NCBI GenBank assembly: GCA_025504975.1
Contig: JANUWI010000002.1
Span: 1,488,001-1,552,000, forward strand
Origin: Plenodomus lindquistii
Lineage: Eukaryota; Ascomycota; Dothideomycetes; Pleosporales; Leptosphaeriaceae
DNA length: 64,000 nucleotides
Direction: 5' to 3'
Part shown: positions 45,034 through 57,073 of the stretch, piece by piece
Position numbering within the stretch: position 1 is the stretch's first letter
Layout: each line of letters starts with the position of its first letter
Translations under genes and position numbers: made by a program
The notes under the pieces: model-generated
Told to the model about the DNA's origin: nothing
What the model saw: only the letters and a program-made list of their open reading frames with translations
Database searches by the model: none

Positions 45034-48000
45034 ATGGCGTCCGAACTCGTACTTCTTTTTGCCGGCCAGGGATCAAGAGTAACGTTTTCCTCGGCTTCAG
45101 CGACGATTCTGTTGAACCGGGTGGCACAGCACGACATCGCTTCCCTCATACTTCAACGCTGCCATGAATCCCTTTTACAAGATTTCTCGACTCTCGATAC
45201 TAGCGAGAGGACGATTCTGACTGAAGAAGATGCCAAGTCACTCACAACACCCCAGGACCTGGTTAAGCCGTCAGCTACATTGGTCCAGAATCCAGTCATA
45301 CAGGCGGTGACCTTCTATCTTCATCAAATTCTGGAGTATGTATCTTACGTACAGAGAGAACGAGAAGGACAACCACACGACACAATTTCTGAAGCAGCTG
45401 GCTTCTGCTCTGGCATTCTGCCCGCACTCGTTGTCGCAGTGAACTCCCCAATCGAATCCCCACAATTCCTAGTATATGCCGTGGGGACCTTTCGGCTGGC
45501 GTTCTGGACTTCCATAAGGAGCGCTTCATACTCCAAGTCTCTCGCTGGAGCGACATGGGGGGCCCTTCCCTGGTCTTTGGTCGTGGCGGGTCTCACCAAG
45601 GAGGCTCTGGAGACGGCATTGACAAGCGCTCAATCTCAAGTAAGATCCCAATAATTGCTATGCATAAGTATATATATAGTCCATGGCTAAATGATATAGC
45701 TTTCACACCGAGTCCGCGTATCTGCGGTGCTCGGCGATGATACGTTTTCGCTTTCAGGGACTGGCGTTGATCTCGACCGACTTCGGAGTCTTTTACCAAC
45801 GACTTCAACACACAGGCCTGCATTCATCCACACTTGCTATCATGGAGGGGAAGATATGGAGGAGGTGGTTCAAGACATACTCCGAGACGTGAAGAGGCTA
45901 GAGATTCCTTTTCCAGACTGGGAATCGTTGAAAATTCCTGTGCGCTCGACAGTAGACGGCACTTTCCTCGCATCGACACAACCTCAATCAGATACGCTCT
46001 TGGAGGCTGCCATCCGTTGTATGCTCATCCATCCAGTAGATTGGCAGGAGACCGTGTCCAATATCTTGGACTCTGCATCGCAGCGCCTAGACATGAACGC
46101 CGAACTCTGCTCGAGGGTACTGGCTCTGGGTCCCAATGGGGGATCTCTCTTCACATCAGCAAAGAACACGGCTTTGCACCAAAGACTACAGATTGAGTAC
46201 AGGTACGCATCAACTTCATCTCGCAATCACCATGTGCTTACTTTGAGAAGTACCTCGTCGAAGTCGATCGGATCAGAGAGCTGGCACAAATCGGACATTG
46301 CAATCGTGGGAATGTCGGTGGATATACCGGGTGGTGAAGACCTCCACGCGTTTTGGGACATGTTACAGAACAGCACTAACGTTTCGACTGAGGTAATGAA
46401 TCTCTCCATAACTGCTTCTCGGGCTAACTTTCCAGATTCCCTCATCTCGTTTCAATCTCTTCGATTACTACGACAAAGATACTTCCAACAATCCGAAGCC
46501 CCGCAAGATGGCCGCGAAACACGGCAACTTTTTAAAGAACCCGTTCCACTTCGACAATAGATTTTTTTCGATATCTCCGCGAGAAGCAAAGTCCATGGAT
46601 CCACAGCAGCGGCTTATATTGCAATCTGCGTTGAGGGCGTTAGATGACGCCGGGTACGCCCCAAATACGACCGAATCTTTCCAGCCGGACAAGATGGGAG
46701 TCTTTATCGGAGCTGCAACGGGAGACTATGTGGATAACACGCGAAGCGATATCGACGTGTATTACAGTCCCGGTATGTATTCGCACTAAACACCAACGAC
46801 GGAAAGCTTACCCGAGAAGGGACTTTACGAGCATTCCTTAGTGGGAGAATTTCCTATGCTTTCGGATTCAAGGGACCATCTGTGGTTATTGATACAGCGT
46901 GCTCATCATCACTTGTGGCGATACATCAGGCCTGCATAGCATTGGAGCGTGGTGATGCTGTATCAGCGTTAGCGGGAGGAGTAAACGTCATCTCCAGTCC
47001 AGATGTAAGAGCCCCGCTTGTGCCGTGTTATACGTGAGATTACGCCAGGGAAAGTTTACCAAGTTTCTGAATAATGTTAACGACAAGTGCCTTTGCAGAT
47101 GTATCTCGGCCTCGCGCGCGCGCATTTCCTCAGCCCAACCGGTCAATGCAAACCCTTCGATGCTGCCGCCGATGGTTATTGTCGCGCAGAGTCTTCAGTG
47201 ATATTCGTACTGAAACGCATGGAAGACGCCATCGCACACGGAGATCGGATTCACGGCATCATCAGAGGGACTTCGGTAAATCAGTCGGGTACTTCCAAGT
47301 CCATCACCCATCCTGATGCGGAAACACAAGCTCTGCTCATGCGAAGTCTTTTGGATCGAACCAAGATTCCCGCCCGGTCTATCAGCGTAGTGGAAGCACA
47401 CGGAACAGGTACGTGTCGAGGGACTTTGTAGGGCAGCATCGCTAACTCGTTCAGGTACTCAAGCTGGTGATCTTTGCGAGATTACCAGTCTCCAAGCCGT
47501 CCTAGGACAGGGATCTGGACGCCAGCAACCTCTCTTCCTAGGCTCCATCAAAGGCAACATAGGTCATGCCGAAGCCGCATCAGGGGGCGTTGGCCTGGCG
47601 AAGTTGCTGCTCATGATGCAGAGGAAAAAGATCCCGCCCCAGGCATCATTCCAGCATCTCAATCCGCGTCTGTCGAGCATCGCCGACCACAACATCATGA
47701 TACCCACAAGAGTCATGGACTGGAATAGTACACATGACAGCCCGAGGCGCGCTCTATTAAACAATTTTGGTGCTGCTGGCTCGAATGCAGCCCTAATCCT
47801 TGAGGAGTGTCGCACTACGACTTGGGTAGCGTCGTCACATTCGAGGTCTACACATATCCTGAACATTTCAGCGAGAACTCAGGAGGCTCTGGTCGAATTA
47901 CGCTCTCGCTATCTGGACCTATTGCGCAATAAATCTCATGAAAATATCATCCCCCTGGCCGATCTATGCTACAGTGCAAATGCACGGCGACAACATTCTG

Positions 48001-51000
48001 ATGAGTTTCGCATCTCAGTCACGGGTAAATCCATCCAAGATCTCGCGGAACAGCTGGCGAACACAGATACGACTAAACGAAGCGCGAAGAAAGCACAACC
48101 TTTGAACGTTTTTGTATTTTCTGGACAAGCTAATCTCTACCGTGGCATGGGAGCTGAGTTGCAATCAACAGCACCGGTGTTTCGCAAAACTGTGCTCCAA
48201 TGCGACGCAAGCCTCCGACAGCAAGGAATTGAGGGCATCGTTCAGTACATAACCAATGATGGTTCCGGTATCAAGGGCAATGAGGAGGTTGTCTCTCAGT
48301 GCGCATGCTTTGTCGTTCAATATGCGCTTGCGAAGCTTTGGCAATCGTGGGGCATTGAGCCAGACTTTGTCATCGGACATAGGTAGGTGCCACATCGCTC
48401 TGCTGTATCGAGCGCACAACTAACGTCATCTCAGCATGGGCGAGTACGCCGCCCTTGTACTTTCAGAAGCTTTGAAACTCGACGATGCTCTTAGATTGAT
48501 TGCGCAGAGGGCTCAACTGATGGTCACTCACTGCACCCCGGCCAAAACTGGAATGGTTGCAGTCAAGCTTTCAGCCGACGACGCCCGGGTCGAGTTGGCA
48601 CAACTGTTCGGAACACCAGCACCGCTTGCCGTCGCTTGCGAAAACAGCCCTGAGGATTGTGTGGTGGCTGGAAATAATGATCATCTCAGCACCTTTCTGC
48701 GACACTGCAAGGCTGTGGGCACCAAAGCGCTGCAATTGCAGGTTCCTTTTGGCTTCCACTCACCTGCCATGGAACCCGCAGTCAATCTATACCGTGAGCT
48801 CTGTTCGGACATTAAGATGTCAGAAGGCAGGATTCCCATCCTCTCCAGCCACCTTGGTAGGTTTGCTCGGCTGGAAGACCTTTCAATAGATTTCTTGCCG
48901 AGTCACATGCGTCGCCCCGTGAGATTTTCCGATGCTATACGCAGCTTAGAGAGCGTCACGATTGGTCGGAAGATGAGAGTTTTGGAGATCGGACACACAT
49001 CAGGAAGTGAGTAAAGGTGCCACCCAGAACAGGTCCAGCTACTAACAGCTGATAGCAACTGCATTGGTTAAGAAGTCATTGAAAGAAGGTGAAGCAACTT
49101 ACATGTCATCTCTTAGACCTACAGAGAGCCCTTGGGCTTCGATGTCGACAACCTTGAAAGCCCTCTTCCTGGAGTCTGCACCTGTCAAATGGAGCGCGGT
49201 GTATGCCGGATCATCGACTAGATACTTAGATGCTACGCCAAAGTATCCCTTGTTCCCAGCTGAATTTGTCATACCCTTCCGGGAGCCTCTTGTCGAGTCA
49301 ACGGAATCGAAGAAGCCACTATCCGGTCCTGCGACAAGACTGTTTTTCCAGTTAGACAAGAAGTCCTCTACTGGGACAGCAATCACGACCTTTGAAGCTA
49401 GGTTGTCATTGATGTCAAGTTTCATTAGAGCCCATATCGTTGGAGGCACACCACTTTGTCCTGCATCTATTTATCTCGAACTGGCTCTTCAGGCCATGGA
49501 TCAGGTCCAGCCGGCGCTACAGGGACAAACACAGGTGTTGAGAGACATCATATTCGAATCTCCACTTGTTCAATCCAGTGCCCGAGAGGATGAAGGCAGT
49601 CTTGCATTGATCATGGAGAAAAAAGATGCTAGGGCTAAGGGTCATGGCTATGTCTTCAAAGCTGAGAAATCGGGCACATGCTACTGCACTGGCACGATAG
49701 ATTTGGAAGCTGTTTCCAGTGTCAAGCCGCTGCTAAGCCGCAAGTCCGCTTTCCTCATGAAGCATGTCGAATCGATGATCAATGGGAACCATGGAGCTGG
49801 CGATAGCTTCTCAACTCGCATGATCTACGACGTCGTTTTCCCACGCGTAGTGGCCTACTCTGACCCATTCTTGACTCTGCGGCGTCTCCACATCAGTCCA
49901 AGTGGTCTCGAGGGGTATGGTAGCTTTCGCCTTCCGGCCAATTCTTCCAATGCGGAGTTTGTCTGCCACCCCGCTCTCGTGGATACATTATTGCATACGG
50001 CGGGCTTTGTTGCGAACAACTGGATCAATCGTGAAAAAGCCTGTATATGCGTCAAAGTAGAGAACATCACGCTTCTCCACGACCGGATTTCTGCTTCAGT
50101 CGGTGACGATCTGAGCATTTATGCCAGCATGGTAGATTGTATCGATGGTTTCGTCATCGGAGACGCGTACGCGATGGACAGATCTGGAAAAGTGATAGCA
50201 ATGGCCGAGGGCATGCATTTCAAGAAGACGGGACTGAAGGATTTCCAGAACCACCTGGCACGCCTGGCTGGAAACGGTCAGAGTCAGAGACCGGCACCTC
50301 CACGCCGCGACTCAGCAATGGACAAGGTGCACCAAGAAAGGCCAAACCATCACCCAATTCGACGAAGAACGCCAGAACCGGATACTAGAAGCGTCGTGCG
50401 TCACGAAGTCTTCAGGTTATGTGGCATAACTTCCGAAATAGATGACGATGCAGATCTTGCGCAACTTGGTGTTGACTCGCTTTTGTTCATCGAGCTCACA
50501 CAATCCCTCTCTCAGAAGCTTGCTCCAACTGGATCCTCTGGCCTGGACCTGAGCCAGTGCTCTACTTTGCGCGACTTGGAAGCTGTATTCTTGGGTGCGA
50601 CTGTTGCCCCGACATACTCTGACGAGATTGTTCGAGCGAACGAGGGAATCCTTCCTGTGCCTGCCAACAACAAGCAGATTGTTTCAACCAAAGATTCGCC
50701 GTTACGAGACGTGAAAAATATGGTGGAGCAAGTATGTGGATGTGCGATTTTCGATTTGGACAAGGACATGTCTCTCGAGGATGTTGGTGTTGACTCACTG
50801 CTGTCTATGGAACTGGAACAGGTATTGCGACAAATGGGCGGGATCAGCATCGATGGCAATCACGGCACTATTTCCGAGCTCACCATTGGCCAATTGGAGA
50901 GTCTGATCCTGTCAAAGCTCTCTCAGTCCCAGGCTCCAATCACGCCGCAATCAACACCGAGTCCAGTCTGTGCAGCTGCAGCCACAAAACTGCAGAACGG

Positions 51001-51823
51001 CAAGGACTCGCGAAGCCGGGTGTATCTATTCCACGATGGAAGTGGTTTAAGTCACCAATATGCAAAGATTGGTCCACTAGGTTGTGACGTTTTCGGAGTA
51101 TCCAGCTTGGATTTTGCTAGTATAAACCCTTCAATTCACAGCCTCGCCGATTTCGCTCGGCGATACATTTCCGAGCTTGGTTTGGCTGTTCATGATGCAC
51201 AGGGCATCATAGTAGGTGGTAAGCTTCTCGATCTTCGCTCAGCTACTGTGTCGAAATGAACTAACACATCATGCAGGATGGTCTTTTGGTGGCGTCCTCG
51301 CCTTCGAGATCGCGCGTCAACTGCAAGACCTCGGCACTCCTGTTAAAGGGCTGATTCTCCTCGACTCTCCATATCCAATCGATCATGAACCACTTCCGGA
51401 CATGGTCATCGAACACATCGCCAGTACCGCCTTTGAGGCACATCCTGATATCCGGTCCTGTGTAGCAGCGCAATTCAAAAGGAACGCCGGCTTATTGAAG
51501 GATTACAAACGACCTCCTGGATCGTTCCAAGTCCCAACAGTCATGTTGCTTAGTCGGGAGGTGTGTGATACGGCAACCCTCCGCGGATTGAAGTACGCCT
51601 GGTTGGACGACGAGGATTTCCGGAAGATGGCGACACAAATGTGGAGGACGCTTGTAGGCGACAAAATGGAGACAATGGATATCGATGGAAATCACTTCAA
51701 TATGTTTGAAGCCAAGCATGTAAGGCTCCATCCTACCAGTACTGAGAGTTCCTTTTGCTAACATGGCCACAGTTGCAATCTTTATCGGAAAAGCTGCTCA
51801 CAGCTTATGACGCATTGGCATGA
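45034..51823 (+). CDS. Non-reducing polyketide synthase SAT-KS-MAT-PT-ACP-ACP-TE
   Basis: Ten exons (45034-45639, 45700-46392, 46436-46772, 46820-47004, 47099-47408, 47455-48382, 48435-49006, 49056-51218, 51277-51719, 51773-51823) give 2095 aa. The SAT domain has GFCSG (~Cys125). KS starts at ~395, with DTACSSS (~573) and EAHGTG (~710). MAT starts at ~930, with the split GHSMGEY (~1020). In PT the first catalytic block reads RAHIVGG (~1337) and the second HPALVDTLLHTAGF (~1518). Two carriers have GVDSLL (~1681 and ~1787). TE has GWSFGG (~1933) and a His in DGNHFN (~2070). There is no methyltransferase or reducing domain, so it makes an unmethylated, PT-cyclised aromatic. Starter and chain length cannot be read by eye. 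All splice sites are canonical. Confidence 0.96.
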
Positions 51824-52752
51824 TTCGCGTGTCGATGCTGGGGGATGCAAGGGCCTGTTCTGACGGTTCCAATGGTTCTAATGGAAGAACACCAAACCTT
51901 TACAAATATACAAGTATTTCTTTAGCCATTGTAGAAAAAATACTACTATTCATCACACGTTTAGAAGTAAGTGCGTACCTAGACAATATCCTTCATTTTG
52001 TCGAATGAAATCCACCCTCACATGAAATAGCCTTTAGCGTCGTGACTAGCATTTTGACGAAAGAAGGTACAGAATCTCGACAGCGCAGCGGACTATAAAG
52101 ACAATGCTAAACTGCATACAAGTAATATGTCTTTTGGAATCCTCACTTTTCTGTTCCTCTATGTATGTACCTATGCTTAGCCCAACTCCCAATTCAATGC
52201 CACCGAACAATGCCGCCGCGAGCCTCGGCAACACCACCATTGCAACATCATACCCTTGCATGTCGCGACCCCAATGGTTCCGTCACATCCTTGCCTATCT
52301 CCATCCCAGAGATCTCAAAACCCTCGAAACGGCATGGACGCCTAGTCGAGATGCGGCTGTGCGCTTCCGCTGGCTGTCTGATCGGTGTTTGTGTTCCTTA
52401 TGAGCCAAATGCAGGTACAACACCGGTACACGATCATGTTAGATGAGCAAAAATCGAGTACTCGGCGGCTTGGAAAAAGATCTTGTAGTGCAACTAATGA
52501 GAGACGAAAAGATTTTGCAACGGCGTGATGTAGGGGTTTGCACTTCATGGGGCAGGTACGTCTGTCTTGGGGATGGTACAATGTGGAAGTCAGCTTTGCG
52601 GTGAAGGCCTGCTGGTCGAGTGAAGACGTGTGTTAGTCTTTATATCATTTCGTTCCCGCTATGCGGTTCTGATCTCTGTCATCCACATCCTGTCCAGAGT
52701 ACAATCAACGCCCCACGATAGTAACCCGCTTTGTGCACATCCAATATCCACC
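51824..52752. other. Intergenic region right of the cluster
   Basis: This 929-bp stretch has no gene model, domain or repeat that I can support. The cluster motif was not seen here, which suggests the PKS is the right border. Confidence 0.45.
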
Positions 52753-53321
52753 ATGCATCTCTTCACCCTCACCCTCACTGCTCTCTCAGTCGCCCTAGTC
52801 TCTGCATCTTCCATTCCAGCCAAACGCGCAATATCTTGTCTCAGAGTCGGCGCCACGGCAACAGCATTATGGACCAACGCAGCCGGCCAGTCCTGTCGCT
52901 GGACCGGCGTCGTAGGCAGCAACTTTGGCACAAACAGTATAAATGGTGGAGAGTACGCAGGCTACCTTGTCTTTTCTCCCTCTAAGCAGTATGTAACACA
53001 CTCCATAGATACAGCTGCAACGGCCGCTGCGGAGCAGGCTGCTCAGGCATCGCAATCGGCAACGCGCATACACAGGACTGCTTCTCGCATGATGTGTGTT
53101 CGTGGTTTAACAATGCTAGTGGTGGGGCGAGGTAAGTGGGCTGGGAAGGAGAGGGAATGTTGGAGGGGATCCTTGCTGATATGGTGTCTAGTGATCCGAA
53201 CTGTGGCGCTGCGTTCAATGCGGCGGTTGATGATACAATTGGTGGTGCGGCGGCGGGTTGTGGACAGACGAATCCGTCGAGTGTTGCTGTGAGACCGAGT
53301 ACACGTCCGACGTGCTCATAG
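52753..53321 (+). CDS. Small secreted cysteine-rich protein with PLA2-like HD motif
   Basis: The exons are 52753-52952, 53009-53131 and 53192-53321, giving 150 aa. A signal peptide (MHLFTLTLTALSVALVSA) is followed by a possible Kex2 site (PAKR). The mature part holds paired cysteines (CNGRCGAGC), then QDCFSHDVCSWF, a C-x3-HD-x-C pattern like the catalytic helix of secreted phospholipase A2, and NCGAAFNAAVDD. I recall this as a fungal domain of unknown function (DUF8213-like), but the name is from memory. It could be a secreted enzyme or effector-like protein. Both introns are needed to keep all cysteines in frame. Confidence 0.8.
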
Positions 53322-53979
53322 GGGCTTAAGAGGAAGTCGGCGATTACAGGTTACATTTAGAGTCGTCGACAGGTCACTAGTATTGTACAAGGCTGACATC
53401 ATATAATGAAGTCAAGGCAAGCTTCTCCACATATGAACAGAGGAGACTGAAGACTAGTTTTCTGCCCGCTCCGCCGTTCTTCAGGGTGTTCTTTAAAACA
53501 TGTGTTGCCTGCATTCGGCGTTCCAGCAAACTGAAAATCCTTACCTGAACTACACTTAACTACCATATGTACTGCGTTTTGATTGAATTACCTACTTCCT
53601 AGACCGCAAGCTCCGGAACATTCTTGGGACCTCTTACCATTGTCATGCGCTACTCAACTCAACAGTCATCAGAGATAACCGGCATTACAAGAATACTCCC
53701 TTCTACGCTCTTAAACTACGTCTACTTGAGTGTTCTTTCTCTTTGTCGTTATATTTGCATTGGGGACTGAAGCATTGCCCAGTCCGCATTTTTGAACCTA
53801 AACTAGTGTACTCTACCGTTTCCTTCTAATATAAGTAACAGAAGGTGACAGTTTATGTTACATATCACAGATATGATCTTCCCTTGCACTATAACTCTCT
53901 ACGCTTATTTAATCCAAAAGCGATTTTGTTTTCTCATGTTCCTATGTGTACCTGCAAATCTTACATCAAGCTTGCCTTT
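53322..53979. other. Convergent intergenic region
   Basis: This 658-bp AT-leaning stretch lies between two 3' ends. No gene or repeat is recognised. Confidence 0.45.
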
Positions 53980-55023
53980 TTACTTCTCCTCAAATCCAAC
54001 AAATCCATTCGAGTCCTTCCACAATCTATCCTCCAACGCAGGATTAAACGCCCAAGGAGCGTACCCGTGCTTATATGATCCACCTTTATTTGCGGATGCC
54101 CACTCCCCCACATCTTCCAAGTATTTCCCCCCTACTCCCTCATACTCCTTCCCAATTGCAGCCAACACTGTGGTCGCAGCGCCCTGTTCAACAGACTTGG
54201 TACTTGGGCCACCCATCAACCCCTGCGCAACTCTCGGATCCATATGACGTATAAGTTCGGTCACGATCACACCAGGGTGAACAGCCAAAGCATGCAGGCC
54301 CATGGTACCATAGTAGCGCTCGATAGCATTCGACATGTATATGTTGGCGGTCTTTGCTTGTCCGTAGGCGGCAAAGTCGCTATAAGTACCGTCTCTGAAG
54401 TTGTAATCATTAGGACGAATGCCGCCTATTTTGTGCCCTGACGAAGCGAGGACTACGACGCGTGAATTCCATGAAGAAGTTGAGGCACTTAAAAGTGCTG
54501 GTTTGAGGAGCTGAAACAGGAGAAAATGTCCTTTTGTGGGCAGAGTTAGCAGAGGCAGGAACGGAAAAGACACAGAGCTCTTACCTAGATGATTCGTAGC
54601 AAATTGAGACTCATAGCCATCCTCAGTCAGAGTACGGGTTGGAATCGCCATAACTCCAGCGTTGTTGACTAGGATGTTGAGCTTCCCACCCGATCGCTGG
54701 AGAAAGTCCTCTGCTGCGGCCCGTACGCTAGACAGCGAAGCAAGGTCCAACTTGAGGATTTCGATCTTGCCCTTTATACCAGCAAGGGCTCTCTCAGCTT
54801 TCTCTACATCTCGAGCAGCAGCATATATGGTGGCGCCTGTCAATGCTAGTGCTCTAACTGTCTCAACTCCGATGCCCGCTGAAGCACCTGTAACTAGAAT
54901 GATCCCCCCGTTAAGTTCCCCTTCAATATTTTCGTCCTTGATGATATCGATTGCCGTTGGACGCGCGTCACCGGGACCTTTGGGATCATCGTGGGCATTC
55001 GCATACTTGTTTCTTGGTGGCAT
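53980..55023 (-). CDS. Short-chain dehydrogenase (retinol dehydrogenase-like)
   Basis: The exons are 54585-55023 and 53980-54530, giving 329 aa. The 54-nt intron is in frame but has a GTAAGA donor and, when removed, joins ATNHLG to HFLLFQLLKP as in the family. The Rossmann motif is LVTGASAGIG (~43-52), NNAG is at ~121, and the active site is YGQAKTAN with an upstream Ser in LASSGHK. HPGVIVTELIRH follows. The layout resembles retinol-dehydrogenase/WWOX-like SDRs. The substrate is unknown. It is 2 kb from the PKS, but its promoter shows no cluster motif, so I leave it out of the cluster. Confidence 0.92.
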   Translation of the reverse strand: MPPRNKYANAHDDPKGPGDARPTAIDIIKDENIEGELNGGIILVTGASAGIGVETVRALALTGATIYAAARDVEKAERALAGIKGKIEILKLDLASLSSVRAAAEDFLQRSGGKLNILVNNAGVMAIPTRTLTEDGYESQFATNHLGKSSVSFPFLPLLTLPTKGHFLLFQLLKPALLSASTSSWNSRVVVLASSGHKIGGIRPNDYNFRDGTYSDFAAYGQAKTANIYMSNAIERYYGTMGLHALAVHPGVIVTELIRHMDPRVAQGLMGGPSTKSVEQGAATTVLAAIGKEYEGVGGKYLEDVGEWASANKGGSYKHGYAPWAFNPALEDRLWKDSNGFVGFEEK

Positions 55024-55764
55024 TTTCAAAGAGTCACTGTAGCACCAAAAAGGTGAAATGGGGATTGTCAGCGTACTGGTACCTAGTCATAAAGAATTCC
55101 TAATCGCACTGCAACGTCATTAGTTCTGTACGTAGTGCAAACCTTGCGATGTTAGGCCTTTAGCAGCGGCTGGTTTGGTCCTGACTAATGACTTAGAGCT
55201 TAGCGCTTGGGTTCTACTTCGTTTTGTCCGTGGTTCGGACGCAAAACGACACTGCATCACATAATTGCTTCCGAAGGAATCTTCTACAAACAAATGGCTG
55301 TAGGACACCTCCAATTCAGTAGAAGCGTTTTTCATTCGGTGATAGAGCGGATCGTTGATTAGCTAGCGGTAAAGTCTAGTGCTATTAGGGGGCAACCTTT
55401 CAACGTTATTGCCGGTATTGATCTGATCACGTGACAAACGTTAGCAGCCCTACCGGGGTGTGACTGTCACATGTACTGCGTTACCTAGAAAAATAAGTCT
55501 ATCAGCACCACCTCTACGCGTACCACCTCTACGACATACGAAGCATTCTTTACGCTGTAAACATTTTTAGTTGTAAGACCTCCTCGGAAGCACCCTCCGG
55601 TGTACTTTTAAACTTTCACGTCTGACAGATCTGCGCTGCAATTAAAGACACCAAACCCCCCGAGATAACCTAAAGACAAGTCATCTCAAAATCCCGAATA
55701 TCCGCAACATCTTTGTGGTCTTTGACTATTCTATTCTTTTGTCTTTAGGTACCTTCTCCAAGTC
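55024..55764. other. Divergent intergenic region
   Basis: This 741-bp region lies between the SDR and the DUF3632 gene. It has only short frames without domains. It probably contains both promoters. Confidence 0.4.
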
Positions 55765-56601
55765 ATGTCTGCTGAGTGGTTCTCATATAAGCTTGCACCT
55801 GGTGACGATGTTGAAGATGGATGTCATCCTGAAGAGGCACAGGCCATGGAGACCTATCTGCACCAAAAAACAACAGCGACTGAAGCAGCTCAAGCCATTA
55901 CACGCCCCATCGCGAGTGCGGACAACCCAAGAGAAGACCTCGTACGCCCTTGGACTTTTATCATGGATGCTCTAGTGGAAATTCCTTCAGAACATACACA
56001 ACCACTGATTGAGCTCATTCAAGCCATCGAGAGTTTACCTGAGCCTGACTTCACCGCCCTAGAAGTCAGCAAACGGCCCAGCGAGACCCTCTGGAAAGGA
56101 CTACCAGGTTTCGCAAATTTGTGGGCCGATTCTTATCAATCAGGCAGCTGGAAGAAAAACTTGAAAGACACAGATGGCCAAGAGCGCGATAGACTGAGAA
56201 ATGGACACGTCAGAAAGGCAGATATTGAAGCACGGCTATGTAACGCGGACCTCGCGGGCATTCCCATCGACTGGGGATACGAAACTGTTGCAAACGCCCT
56301 GGAGAGCCGCATTGCGCTACTTGACTTTGAGGTCCTGGCGGTAACGGAGTGGCTGATACTATGTGGCCACACGTTCCGATAAGGTGCAGATAAGAGCGAG
56401 AACAGTTGGGCCTTGAAGCCGCGCGGTACTTCCTCATACCAAGATCCCACCGAAGTACCATCGGATCAAGTGATGAGTGTGAAGCGATGGTCGTTGTGGT
56501 ATCAGCGTTTGCAGGAGCTAGAGACGGAGTCAGAAATCATCCAAGCTGCTGCGAAAAGGGCGCAGGCGGCCATGCGCAAGGCGGATCACCGATTCTTGTA
56601 A
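55765..56601 (+). pseudogene. DUF3632-like gene with an in-frame stop codon
   Basis: The frame from ATG 55765 (MSAEWFSYKLAPGDD) encodes 205 aa to a TAA at 56380-56382. The same frame then stays open to 56601 with convincing protein (KRWSLWYQRLQELETE and an Ala-rich coiled tail). The first part resembles the fungal DUF3632 family, which commonly continues with such an RW...W helix at the C-terminus. A single TAA thus splits one gene. No credible intron spans it. It may be a nonsense mutation, a sequencing error, or a truncated but functional 205-aa protein. The function of DUF3632 is unknown; its members are often plentiful in accessory regions. Confidence 0.65.
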
Positions 56602-56777
56602 GAGAATGGATGTGAGACATATGACAAGAGGAGATCAGGATAAAACTATGTAGGGAATCGAAATATAAGCTGAGTACACTGGCCTGAACTCCTCTGGCGG
56701 TCATGGTATCGCCATTGGGGGAATGATGTGCTGTAAGTACGGCGACAATATCATTTATAAAAAACGTCTACTCTATC

Positions 56778-56896
56778 ACATACGACCATAGGACACTGAA
56801 AACTAGGCTTCCCGTCCGCTCAGCCATATATAAGCAGTGTACCGGCGGATTAGTAGTTAGGTGGGTGACCACTAGCGAATCCCCGCTGTTGTATGT
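56778..56896 (+). rRNA. 5S rRNA gene (dispersed)
   Basis: A 119-nt block starts ACATACGACC and contains the near-invariant internal parts of fungal 5S: TTCCCGTCCGCTCAG (A-box region), TTAGTAGTTAGGTGGGTGACC and GCGAATCCC. It ends GTTGTATGT, which pairs with the 5' end as helix I. Helix II pairs ACACTG with CAGTGT. This differs from the common GGGTGTGG version on both sides, so it is compensated. A run of nine T at ~56905 suits a Pol III terminator. Dispersed single 5S genes are normal in Pezizomycotina. It may be functional. Confidence 0.88.
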
Positions 56897-57073
56897 TTTG
56901 CAACTTTTTTTTTATCCCAGCTTCTGTTTGCTCTCGAGCCTCATCTCTCAAGAGCGCAGGCAATTGAGAAGTGACCTGCAGTTTCATGTATGTAATCTTG
57001 AAAATACATACAGATAGGCTGTCGCAAAGTGACTGCGGGCCTAATAAGAATATACTCAATCTCAACTGTACCA

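Noticed and set aside
29386..51823. Identity with the cercosporin-type cluster
   Set aside because: The PKS architecture, MFS, methyltransferase and BBE-like oxidase agree, but the A-T-R protein and separate phenol-type monooxygenase do not, so the product cannot be assigned.
53980..55023. Membership of the second SDR in the cluster
   Set aside because: It lies beyond the PKS border, with a secreted-protein gene between, and lacks the shared promoter motif as far as I can see.
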